A DNA stretch of 64,000 bases from Anodontia alba (taxonomy: Eukaryota; Mollusca; Bivalvia; Lucinida; Lucinidae), in the NCBI GenBank assembly GCA_964016985.1, contig OZ024826.1, positions 72,179,768 to 72,243,767 on the forward strand, written 5' to 3'. The notes beneath the pieces were generated by a model that was not told the origin of the DNA, made no database searches, and was given only the letters and a program-made list of their open reading frames with translations. Both the position numbers and the translations under genes were made by a program. Below, in pieces: positions 46,013-56,127 of the stretch (the stretch's first letter is position 1; every line of letters starts with the position of its first letter).

Positions 46013-48075
46013 TTGTTGTCTTGTCTAAGAATTGTGTGAACTTGTCGCTGCATTGTGTTATTATCTTAAAGACGCGTGTCATTTTGTCAATATATAGTTT
46101 GACTTGTCCACACACTGTCTTATTATGTTAAAGAACCACTTTATTTTGTCACAACGTGGACTTATCTTGTCTAGAAAGCATGCATGTGGCCTTGTCTATA
46201 TAGTGTGTTATTATCTTACACAGGCATGTTATTTTGTCAAAATATGGCGTTGACTTGTCTAAACGGTGCTTGATTATGTCAAAAGTGTATGTCATTATGT
46301 TAAAAGTTTTGGTCTTCTTGTCTAAGAGTAACTTGTCTAGACGATATGTTAATGTTAAACCCAAGTGTCGTTTTGTCCACACAATGTCGCATGCGTAAAT
46401 TTTCGGGAACAACACTGCGCAGCTGGACAAGACAACATATTGATTCATCATGATAACACGGCGTTTTAGCATAATAACATAGTCTTTTACCATAATAAGA
46501 CACTGTGTGGACAAAACAAGACGCGTGTTTAATTGAAATAATAAGATACTTCATAAGCAAGATAATCCAACTTTTTAACATAATAATATCGTCTTGTAAC
46601 ATAATAAGATATTCTGTGCACAAAACAACACACCCATTATCATAATAACAAGTTGTATAGACAAATTCACATGCTTCGTAGACAAGATAACCCAACGTTT
46701 TAACATAATAACATAGCCTTTTAACATAATAGGACACTGTGTGGAGAAAATAACATACGTGTTTAACATAATAAGACACTGGGTGGACAAAACAACACAA
46801 GCGTTTAACATAACAGTTTGTATAGACAAGTTCACATGCTTCATAGACAAGATAACCCAACTTTTTTCTTATAATAGCATAGTCTTTTAAGATAATAAGA
46901 TACTGTGTGGACAAAACTGCGTACCCGTTTGACATAATAACATTTTGTGTAAACAAGTCAAATGCTTTATAGACAAGATAACCCACATTTTAACATAATA
47001 GCGTAGCCTTCCAACAAAATAAGACAGTGTGAAGACATAACAAACCACGCGTTTAACATAATAACACGTTTACAAACAAGTTCACATGCTTCAAAAACAA
47101 GATAACCGGATTTTTTTTAACATAATAACATAGCCTTTTAACATTGTGTGGACAAAACAACCTGCACATTTAACAAAATAACATAGCCTTTTAACATAAT
47201 AAGACACTGTTTGGGCAAAACAACACACATGTTTAACATAATAGCATATTGCATAGACCACAGTTTTTTTAACATAATAACATAGCCTTTTAACAGAATA
47301 AGACTGTGTGTGAACAAAACAACAAGCATGTGTAACCAAATAACATGGTTTATAGACAAAGTCACATGCTTCGTAGACAAATTAACCCATTTTAAACATA
47401 ATAAGGTAGCATTAACATAACAGAACACTGTGTGGACAAATGTTTATAGACAAAGTGACATGCTTCGTAGACAAGTTAACCCATTTTAAACATAATAAGA
47501 TAGAATTTTAACATAACAGGACAATGTGAGGACAAATCAGCACGTGCATTTAACATAATAACAGAGCACTTTAACATAATAAGACACTATTTGGACAAAA
47601 CAACACACGCATTTAACATAATAACATGTTGTATAGACAAGTTTACATGCTTCGTAGACAAGATAAACCAATTTTTAACATAATAACATAGCCTTTTAAC
47701 ATAATAAGACTCTGTGTGGACAAAACAGCGTGCGAGTTAAACATAACACCATAGCCTTTTAACATAATAAGACTCTGTGTGGACAAAACAACGCGCAAGT
47801 TTAACATAACACCATAACCTTTTAATATAATAAGACTGTGTGGACAAAACAACACGCGAAATTAACATAAAACCATAGCCTTTTAACATAATAAGACACT
47901 GTGTGGACATAACAACACGAGCGTTTATCATGACAACATGGTCTTTTAACATAATAAGACATTGTGTGGACAAAATAACACACGCTTTTAACATAATAGC
48001 ATGTTGTATAGACACGTTTACACGCTTCTCAGACAAGGTAACCCATTTTTTTAACATGATAAACTAGCCTTTTAC
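46013..48075. repeat. Unrecognised ~2-kb repeat array with an orientation switch near 46.4 kb
   Basis: From 46430 onward, blocks of TTTAACATAATAACATAGCC, AATAAGACACTGTGTGGACA and ATAGACAAGTTCACATGCTT recur in the same order but at irregular spacing (landmark TTCACATGCTT at 46665, 46831, 47081 and variants at 46955, 47361, 47456, 47642, 48017). From 46013 to about 46330 the same phrases appear as their complements (CTTGTCCACACACTGTCTTA, TTATTATGTTAAAG). So the array is a large imperfect fold-back with the axis at 46390-46430. Two of three minus-strand frames lack stops through most units, giving a 228-codon frame (46300-46986) of repetitive CYYVKRLCYYVKT-like sequence, probably not a protein. 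I do not recognise the family. Confidence 0.75.
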
Positions 48076-48099
48076 AACATAAGACAGCTATGACGTTCC

Positions 48100-48160
48100 A
48101 TAGTTACCACTCTCTGAGCTAATTCAGCAGATGATAAACTGACGATATATATTCTGTTCA
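48100..48160. mobile_element. Half of a GTCGTCTGCTGA-family MITE
   Basis: GTTACCACTCTCTGAGCTAA then TTCAGCAGATGATAAACTG is one terminus of the family. The matching second end is absent. Confidence 0.55.
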
Positions 48161-49843
48161 GACCAGGGTAAGCACCTCCCCTGGATGTATTCGTTTTTTT
48201 TTTAAATCGTTATTTAGATTATAATTACTTTTTCCAATAATAATAATAAAAATATTATTATTATTATTATTATTATTATACCGCACCAAAGAAACTTAGA
48301 AATAGAAGTCTGGATAAAAATATTGCATCATTTTAATTAGCGGATGCGATTAAATGAACATCAGTCGCCTATACCTAAAGCATCAATGTGTATCCTTTTT
48401 AAAAAGATGAAGAACATACTATTTAATTTGTAGGTAATCTCTTTCGTTAAACGGGCAAACAATTTTATTCGCTTATTTTGTTTCATCAGGAATCTCAAAT
48501 GACAAATTTTGACTGCAATAAAAATATATTCGACAAAACTGGTTAAAAGCATTCGCTGACCCGATGAAGGTAAATATCTGTACGGAAGAATGGAAGTGCC
48601 TTAAATTGAATTGATGGTAATTCTCATAAAACGGTCATTTTTGTCAAATCCTTTGATTCAACTTTCATTGTAGGCATATTAAAACATCCTTATAATATTA
48701 TAGTATACCGAGTGTTAATAATAATGAAGACCAGGCTGTTCCTATTCTACTACTTTAATACATGTCTACACTAGCAAGGTATACAAACAAACCACACACA
48801 CACACTTACATACTGGTGATACAGATTAGCTAATATTGCAGAAGGCATTTACATGCTTATAAAACACTTCAAATAAGATCGTCTAGTTCACGCCAAGTCA
48901 AGTTTTGAAAATCATTTAAATCAAGGATGAAAATCTATCTATCTGTCTATCTATCTTTTGGACGGACGGACGGATGGATTGTTTGGACGGACCGATGATG
49001 CCAGGAAAGATAGATTAAGATTAAGATTTATTCAGGCATTAAGATCAACATACAAACATCAACAACAAAAAAAAAAAAAAAAAAAAAAAAAAACGATATG
49101 ACATATGAATGAGACTTATTACATACAACTGAATGAATTTGTGAATGATTTAGTAAAAAGAGCACATTTGAATAATATAAAATAGTTTGATGGATTTATA
49201 GCAACAGTAGCTTAAATATCACTTTAAAAGTTAAATTTGATTTTATAAGTTAAGAAAAAACATAGATTTTGGCATGGTGGGCTAGGGCGCCAGCACCCGC
49301 ACCCACATATCACAGAACTTTAAAAAAACTTTAACAAATATGATCTTAAAACCTATGGATAGCCCATAAAGCCATACGGCTTATTTCCAATGGGGTCCAT
49401 TTTTAACAGTTCCAAGATTTTGGCACGAGAGAAGCAGAATTTTATTGCATAAAAATTTCAATGTTAACCTACATGTATCACTGAAGGGTGCTGTTAGTTA
49501 TAAATATATCAGATACCAATAACCTTATAGTAGCCATCGTCAGGCACCCCAGAAGACCACGGATAAGAATCGGGACCATACATTTGACAGCCCTAATGTG
49601 GGAGCGAATCATACACCGACCACACCAAGCCCCGCCACCCAGAGCAGTGTTCTCACGTGATTGGAAAGGGTCCCACCAACGATCAAACCCAGCGCAGGGT
49701 AACGACACCCACACCGGCCGGTGGACATATCCGCTCGGCATAAAGCTGGCAGTAGTAATCTGGTGCGCGCGACAGACATGACAACTATATATCACAGATT
49801 CTGAATCATTTCAACATATGGGATAGAAAAAAACATTGTGCAA
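48161..49843. other. Anonymous stretch with microsatellites and a GC-rich segment
   Basis: (ATT)n at 48236-48280, (CTAT)n and GACGGACGGACGG at 48925-48985, and A27 at 49067-49093. 49540-49785 is distinctly richer in G and C, with CpGs, and has overlapping ~100-codon frames on both strands (49478-49795 minus, 49488-49781 plus), neither of which I recognise. It lies just after the stop of the minus-strand LINE and may be its 3' UTR. Confidence 0.5.
49067..49093. repeat. A27 run
   Basis: 27 consecutive A. It may be the tail of a plus-strand retroposed sequence upstream, but no recognisable body or target duplication was found. Confidence 0.8.
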
Positions 49844-50378
49844 TCAATAAAAGAAAAAATCACCAATCTCAGTTTCTTGATGATGCTCAGTAAGGTACTT
49901 TTTGAGGGATGCTTTGAACTCGCGAGGTTTTTCTATTTCTTTTAAACAGTCTGGAAGAGAATTCCAATCTGCAATCCCTCTATAATAGAAGGTAGAATGT
50001 TCAACACTTCGACAATGAGGAACTAAGAAGTTATAACGACTAGACCTTGTATCATACAGATGCACAGCGTTCAACCGAACAAAGTTCTCCTTCAAATATG
50101 TAGGACACAAGTTGTAGAAAATCTTATGCACATGATTCAGCCTCAGCTGTTTTACCCAAGTTTCAACGTTAAGCAAATTCAATTCAGCAAGAATATCAGC
50201 AGTAATCCTTGTTCTGGGTCCTAGAGAATCGATTTTGAGCAATTTGCAATTTTCTCTTCAATCCTTTGGTGAGGCCATCATACCAAGACGAACAAGAATA
50301 ATCAAAGTGACATAAAATCAAAGCTGAACACAAGTTTTTTCTTGTACATAAAGACAGACTGTTACTGTGTCGATACAT
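49844..50378 (-). mobile_element. LINE reverse transcriptase C-terminal fragment, frameshifted
   Basis: Two overlapping minus-strand frames join: LYRHSNSLSLCTRKNLCSAL-type sequence with CHFDYSCSSWYDGLTKGLK and RKLQIAQN (50378 down to about 50230), then LLKIDSLGPRTRI, VETWVKQLRLNHVHKIFY and FYYRGIADWNSLPDCLKE, ending near KYLTEHHQETEIGDFFFY. This is the post-catalytic region of a non-LTR RT. One frameshift lies near 50230-50245. The 5' remainder is cut off by the inverted-terminus element that begins at 50389. Confidence 0.85.
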
Positions 50379-50863
50379 GTTAGATAGATGGGTGAATATC
50401 TAAACACGGGACTTTTCGTGTCCGGGAATACTGCTTCCGTTGTATTCATTAAAAAAAATCTGAATTCCGTGCTTTGTAAAAATATATCCATTTTTTTCAT
50501 TGTACTAAAATTTTCAGTGACGTTGTACAGTAAGATACTTGAAAATTCAAGGTGTCGAGAAAGTGTGTCCTATACTTTCAATGTAACGGTAAAATGTCCG
50601 GATTTCAAAATTTCAAACTTCAGTTCATTTTTTATTCATGAGCCCCTTCCATAAATAGATTCATTTGAACAGGTAATAAAATTATATTATATTTTGTTTA
50701 TTGTAAGAATCCTTTCGAAAACAATTAATTTCTGATTGCTTATAAAATTCAAGTCTGTCCCAACTTTCATGTCCACACCGTTACAACTTCATCTAGATCT
50801 TGTCATGAAGCCCCTACATTTGCATTGAACACGGTTGAACGTCAACATCACTTCTATTACAGG

Positions 50864-50893
50864 GTGTGCGTGTGTGTGTGTGTGTGTGTGTGG
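50864..50893. repeat. (GT)n microsatellite followed by a G-rich tract
   Basis: About fourteen GT units, then GGAGGGGGAGGTGGTGGGGG. Confidence 0.9.
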
Positions 50894-51931
50894 AGGGGGA
50901 GGTGGTGGGGGAGGAGCGGGAGGGGCGGGGGGAGAGAATGTTGGTAACCCTATATATTGCATAGTACGGATGTACGTGTCCCTTTTTTCAGCGCTGCCAG
51001 ATATATGATTATCCCCCTTTTCTCAACAAAAAGTATATGGCTGACCTGATTTTTCTGGATTTGTATATGAAAGGCCCCACTTGTCTAACATCCTGATATA
51101 AACGTATATTTTTCGATCAGAGATTTTTCGAGTCTGCTTGTTCTCTGGGTATTCAATGAATTGACTGCGATATTTGTCTAACTACCAGCAATAAATGGTA
51201 AAAAAAATCAAAGAGCAGTATTTGAATAGATCAACATTTCGGACAATGAAGCCGTATACATGAATGGGTCCGTTTTTTCAAAGGTCAGGTATATGAATGA
51301 GGTAGGTTTCGAAATACTGGTTCGCACACCTGTAACACAATTACCCCCGTTACCCCCTCGCTGCCCCCGCCCCCCGCGAGAGATAAAAATATCAGGAAAA
51401 TGATAAAATGACTATGGAATGAAAAAAAAAAAAAAAATGCATGTTACATTTATTATGCGTCCACACCGTTTGTCTTATTTTCCACGTGAACGTAAATAGT
51501 TTTCATATGAAACCGTTTTGGCCTAAACGGGGATGATATAAACTGAGTTTTCTTCCTATGGACACCACCCTGATAGTTGGGACATAGATGTTATTTTCAT
51601 AACGAATACTGAATGTCCATACCGTTACTGTCTATACCGTTCCCTTTTTACGTCCAAATTTTACTCTTTTGTGTAACGGTGCAGACATTTTCATGTTTAT
51701 TTTCTTGAATATGCACCTTGTTGAAGTTATAGTTTCTTGTGGATTACTTGGAAGTCAGCTGACATAATATGCCGAAGTTATGTTTGATCAACAGACTTAT
51801 CATTAGTGTTTTTCGCATTTAATGCCAAATTCAGGGATACCCATCCCGTTTGTAACTCTATTCATATTATGTTTTTTGATCAACAGTTTTAATGCCAGTG
51901 TAAAATATATCTTGAAGCCCTTATCCACTGA

Positions 51932-52230
51932 TTTTTTATTGTGTTGGGGTTTAACGACTCGTCAACCCTTATGGGTCATTTTGTGTCGTCTCCCAGAGAA
52001 AGGGAGAAAAGAGATAGAAGAGATAGTAGAGGAGATGAAAGATATGGACAGGGAAGAAAGAGGAACAGGAATGAAAGTGAAGAAACAGAAGAAATAGAGA
52101 AATAGAAACATCACACCTCTACCCTTACCTGCTTCAAGGATAGCAGACCTTGCCCAACTGTAAGCCAATATCAGTTGGACGCCCCAGTACTGTAAGGTAC
52201 ACGACATCTTCGCACCACCCGACCACCCCC
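51932..52230 (-). mobile_element. SINE of the GTTGACGAGTCGTTAAACCCC family (full, minus strand)
   Basis: An exact 11-bp duplication TTATCCACTGA flanks it (51921-51931, 52231-52241). On the minus strand it starts GGGGGTGGTCGGGTGGTGCG, passes TACAGTACTGGGGCGTCC and a CT-rich tract, and ends GTCGTTAAACCCCAACAC then AATAAAAAA, an A-rich tail. A partial plus-strand copy is at 5525-5712. I cannot assign its RNA ancestor. The 91-codon frame at 51822-52097 runs through it and is not a gene. Confidence 0.85.
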
Positions 52231-52618
52231 TTATCCACTGAAATAGAGTAAAACCTTAAGTAAGAAACATTTCTTTCGATATTTGATAAGTATTAGAATT
52301 TCTCCGCATAAGCATTTTATACATTTAGAATATATACAGCATGAATGAAAAAAGAAAACTTAGGTCAAGGACTACCCCGTAACGGTTTAGGCATTTTACT
52401 GTTACGGGGCACTTCCGGTTGCTATGGAGACCATAGTTTGTATTAGAAATAGTGTCTCTTTAAGAATATTTTACTTCAGATGTCATATTTTCATATCTTA
52501 CATCGAAAAGTTGGAAACAAATAAGCTGACTTTAGCAAGTAATATATGTCAAAAAGTCCCGTAGTTAAACATTCACCCAAATAGATATAGAGGATATTTG
52601 TTTTTTTCTTTTTTACAG

Positions 52619-52740
52619 TGTAAGATCGAATTTTATTTCACCGAATGAACACCAAATGTAGTATTTTCACGAGTGGCGATAGCTAGGAGTAAAAATACAA
52701 GTTTTGGTGTTCATGAGTGAAATAAAAGTCGATCTTACAC
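52619..52740. mobile_element. Hairpin element, TGTAAGATCGA termini
   Basis: TGTAAGATCGAATTTTATTT then GAACACC at the left are inverted at the right as GGTGTTCATGAGTGAAATAA and AAGTCGATCTTACA. The arms are about 36 bp around a ~50-bp loop. Confidence 0.72.
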
Positions 52741-53261
52741 AGAAAAAAAAACAACAATAACAAACAAACATTTTTTCTGTTTCTTTTATGCTTCTATTCA
52801 AGTAAACTTTTACCTACTCTTCGACACTTACGTCGGGAAATTAACTTTTTTTTCCCAGCCATTTCGCGTCAATCTGGTCTTGTTCAGCGTATTCAGGGGC
52901 ACAATGTTGGATAAAAACACAGTTTTGTACCTAGAAAACAAGGAAAATGAATTTTAAGCTATACATTGCAAGAAATCTACACAGAGAAAATGCCGCAGGA
53001 GGTGATAGTCCACCTGGCGTCGCGTGCAGAAAAAGAGTTACGCCAGCACAATAAATGACGTCAGCGTTTCGAGTGTCGAGCGTTAACCTCTTGACATCAT
53101 TTCAGAAGTATCATACTACGTCTTAAACTTTTTGGCGAGGTTTCTGACAAAGGGTTCCGAGACAGTTCACCGACAAGACAGTTCACCGACACGTAATTTG
53201 GAGACAGTTCATCGACAAATTGGAGATAGTTCACCGACACATTAGAAGACAATTCACCGAC

Positions 53262-53266
53262 AAAAA

Positions 53267-53297
<31 letters not shown>

Positions 53298-53316
53298 AAA
53301 AAAAAAAAAAAAAAAA
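53262..53316. repeat. (AAAT)n plus A run
   Basis: About nine AAAT units, then an A stretch. It lies immediately inside the left iterated terminus. Confidence 0.9.
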
Positions 53317-53585
53317 TGTGAAAATTCAGGATAAAGAAATGGCATATGTTTAAACCCGAAAGTGTCTATACTAGTAAGGAAAAAAAGAAGAAGATATTTG
53401 TATATTTCCATCATGCAGGGCAGTGACTTGTGATATTCAGTGATGGTTTGATGAACCTTTCTGACCATTATGTAGAAAGTGATTATAAACGGATATTTGT
53501 AGCGGACGCGGCATGTGTATTTATGCCATCTCTTTTATTTAATGTAGGACGTTCTATACTGTTTTGTTGCTGATGTTGTTGTCGG

Positions 53586-53587
<2 letters not shown>

Positions 53588-53616
<29 letters not shown>
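53588..53616. repeat. T29 run
   Basis: 29 consecutive T within the iterated-terminus element. Confidence 0.88.
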
Positions 53617-53619
<3 letters not shown>

Positions 53620-54645
53620 ATCACCCGGAAACTGCAAACTGTCTAACCGCACTCTTCGTTTCTCATAGCAGGTGTTTGACCAATTGTACATCCCTTGCAG
53701 AACGTTCGCCTCTGTCTTTTATATTTACCAATAAATTCGGACACCATAATTCCTTGCCATCAGTTGACAAACGTGCAGACTCTGTGATCTTTTCCGGCGA
53801 AGTGCTTTTTTCTATATTATTATTTTTTAATTAAGTGTCCGAGTAGGATAATTCCTTAGGCATATTGTCCCACTGCTTACGGTAAACGAAACAAAATATG
53901 CGCATGTGCACAGGCAGATCTGTGTCTTTGCTCCCTGCTATCTATACCTTTAAAATGGCCAATTAAACCTTGCAATTTTGTTTTTAAGAAACTTTGCTTT
54001 TTGTTTTTAAAATACCTATTTGTTTTGTAAATAACATATAAATACACGCCTTTGTATTACAAATAAATCATGAAAAGCGTAAAAATGTACGACTTATTTA
54101 ATCATTCATAAAGTAAATATTTTTATTTCGTCTTCACGCAGCATTTGAGACGCATAAAAAAACTTGGTAAGAAAAATCAGAAACAAAATGTGAATTTTAA
54201 TTATCCCAGTAAATGATGTCATTTCTGGTTCTTGTGTGTCACCGAATCTTCGGGAAATAAACAGCAATTAAATACATTTATGACATTTATTACATCTCGT
54301 TTAATGAAAAACTTACTATTTTATCTCAAAAAGACCCGTTAATTTTTTTTCATTAAAACCCATACAATAACATTTTTTGTCGGTGAACTATCTTCAAATT
54401 TGTCGGTGAACTGTCTCCAATTATGTCGGTGAATTGTCTCCAAAATACGTGTCGGTGAACTATCTTGTCTTTGAACTGTCTCAGTCCCATGACAAAGAAT
54501 ACATGGGGAATTTGATTGGAAGAAAAAAAAGTAGTTCCAAATAGTGAAAATCCGAAAGTCGTAATTTTATTGTTTGAAACAGTGAAATAATCGGTTTCGA
54601 TTTCACCGAGAAATCTCTATATTTCACTGAAAAAAGCATAAAGGA

Positions 54646-54708
54646 AAGATAGATCTCTCGCCCTTCATTAAATGAATTGTTTGGAGATATTGTAAATGGG
54701 TTTATAAA
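54646..54708 (+). repeat. Left member of a ~63-bp inverted repeat around a LINE fragment
   Basis: AGATAGATCTCTCGCCCTTC then ATTAAATGAATTGTTTGGAG is repeated, inverted, at 56063-56127 at about 90% identity. The readable RT homology starts just inside it. Confidence 0.75.
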
Positions 54709-55999
54709 GGCAAACTTTGCAATAGGCAACAAAGGGTAGTCAATGGAGCAAAATTTCAATGGGCACCTGTTTTGTCTGGTGTGCCGCAGGGCACTGTTCT
54801 CGTTCCACTGTTGTTTTCCTTGTATATAAATCATTACGAAAATACGACTATTCAAATATATATTGAAAATTTCACAACCAAAAACTGAAAGTTTTCAGAT
54901 AAAAATTCTGATATTTTTCATATTTCTGCTCAAAACATAGTTTGTGGGTACTCGTTAGAACCGCCTCGTCGAGGCGGTTCTAACGAGTACCTACAATCTA
55001 TATTTTTTGAGCAGAAATGAGAAAAATAATGTATACCCCTGTAAACCCCAGTTTTACTATATAAAAGTGGGGTTTAAGGGGGCTAACAGTATATAGGTAT
55101 ATTTTCGTAATGTGACATCATGGTTGGAATAGAACACGAGATTCGTTTGTTCGCTGATGACTGTGTCTGCTATCGTCAGATTGATAGCACTGAAGACACA
55201 TCGAAACTCCAAAAGGATATTAATCAACTGGGCAAATGGGCCAGGAAATGGGGTATGAGATTTCAGCCCGTGAAATGTAACATTATGCAGATTACTAGGA
55301 AGCGGATCAAAAAGATCAATGTAGCTTACTCCTTAGAAGGAACAGTCCTCGAAAATGTGGATAATATTAAATACCTTGGTGTGACAATTTCAAAGGATTT
55401 GAAACGGAATACTCATTTAAGCAATGTTTGCACAAAAGCAAACAGAACTCTTGGTTTCTACAGACATAATCTATCATCATGCCCCCAAGATGTTAAGGAG
55501 ACGGAATACAAGGGGTTGTGCGACCAATCCTGGAGTATGCTACCCCTGTTTGGGACCCACATGGAATAGTAGTCCAGCTTTGAAACTGTAAGTATAACTA
55601 GCATTCTTGAATAGTTAGGGTGGGAGTGTTTTCACAAGAGACGCAAAGGTAGTAAACTCATATTGCTATTCAAAGGTCTGTAAGGTAGAGCGAATATACC
55701 TTGTGACGACCTTCAACTCCCAAATAGGCGCAGTAGGAATCAGCATTCAATGACATTTCAAGTGCCATAAACTAGAACTGACATTTATAAGTGCAGTTTC
55801 TTTCCAGTTTCTTTCCAGATATCATTAGGGATTGGAATGCACTCCCTGCATCTATAATCTCCTCTGCTGAAAGTTCTGAGGAACATGTCGCTAGATTCAT
55901 ATCACTTGTGTGATCTAGAGACTAGCCTTTGCAGTCGTTGGCCCTGGTGAATGAATGTCTATTGATGTATCACCAGTAAAATATTCTGATTCTGAAACG
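54709..55999 (+). mobile_element. LINE reverse transcriptase fragment, interrupted by a MITE
   Basis: Translation gives NRQQRVVNGAKFQWAPVLSG and VPQGTVLVPLLFSLYIN (54713-54831), then a 281-bp insertion, then the frame continues with VGIEHEIRLFADDCVCYRQI (the FADD catalytic motif), GKWARKWGMRFQPVKCNIMQ, NIKYLGVTISKDLKRNTHLS and NRTLGFYRHNLSSCP to about 55560. After decayed sequence the C-terminus is readable as FFPDIIRDWNALPASIISSA, ending LV and TGA at 55911-55913. A TATTCTGATTCTG tail ends near 55999. It is a CR1/Jockey-like non-LTR RT, inactive because of frameshifts and the insertion. Confidence 0.87.
54832..55112. mobile_element. MITE with 13-bp perfect TIR CATTACGAAAATA
   Basis: CATTACGAAAATA (54832-54844) and TATTTTCGTAATG (55100-55112) are exact inverses. 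The centre TGGGTACTCGTTAGAACCGC / GCGGTTCTAACGAGTACC with loop CTCGTCGAG has the architecture of the hairpin cores at 18837 and 23655 but diverged sequence. It splits the LINE between the YIN and D of its YIND-type segment. Confidence 0.87.
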
Positions 56000-56062
56000 G
56001 ATGGACGGATTGTTTGGAGTTAAAGTATAAAGACGGACGTTACATGACATCCGTCCGTATGT

Positions 56063-56127
56063 CTTCATAAACTCATTTACTATATTTCCAAACAATTCAT
56101 TTAATGAAGAGCGAGAGATCTGTCTAT
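56063..56127 (-). repeat. Right member of the ~63-bp inverted repeat
   Basis: CTTCATAAACTCATTTACTA through CAATTCATTTAATGAAGAGC and GAGAGATCTGTCTAT is the complement of 54646-54708. Outside it are CCGTCCGT-type tracts on both sides. Confidence 0.75.

Larger units (their letters stand above)
50389..52571. mobile_element. 2.2-kb element with inverted termini (GGGTGAATNTNTAAACACGGGACTT type)
   Basis: The left end ATGGGTGAATATCTAAACAC then GGGACTTTT (50389-50417) is the inverse of AAAAAGTCCCGTAGTTAAAC then ATTCACCC (52549-52575). Inside, ACCGTTAC/GTAACGGT-type words recur (50585, 50778, 51617, 51630, 51672, 52379) and CCCCGTAAC...GTTACGGGG forms a hairpin at 52375-52406. A (GT)n tract (50864-50893) and a SINE (51932-52230) are inserted. 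The one 88-codon frame at 50388-50654 is unrecognised. It is probably a non-autonomous DNA transposon; the exact target duplication is unclear (AGATAGAT left, AAATAGAT right). Confidence 0.65.
53153..54489. mobile_element. 1.34-kb element with iterated GACAGTTCACCGACA termini
   Basis: The left end has five copies of GACAGTTCACCGACA or near variants (53160-53262), spaced 15-29 bp. The right end (54376-54482) has the same series in inverted orientation (TGTCGGTGAACTGTC). TGACAAAG stands directly outside both ends (53145-53152, 54490-54497), a perfect 8-bp target duplication. The interior contains (AAAT)n, a 29-base T run and no transposase-like frame, so it is non-autonomous. An 8-bp duplication is typical of hAT and a few other superfamilies; the terminal bases do not settle which. 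Confidence 0.82.

Noticed and set aside
46300..46986. 228-codon minus-strand open frame
   Set aside because: It is produced by a repeat that lacks stops in two frames. No start context, signal or known domain is visible; kept only as a finding.
51822..52097. 91-codon frame
   Set aside because: It starts in unique DNA and runs into the inserted SINE; no conserved domain.
54481..54855. 124-codon minus-strand frame
   Set aside because: It is antisense to the plus-strand LINE RT and runs into the MITE.
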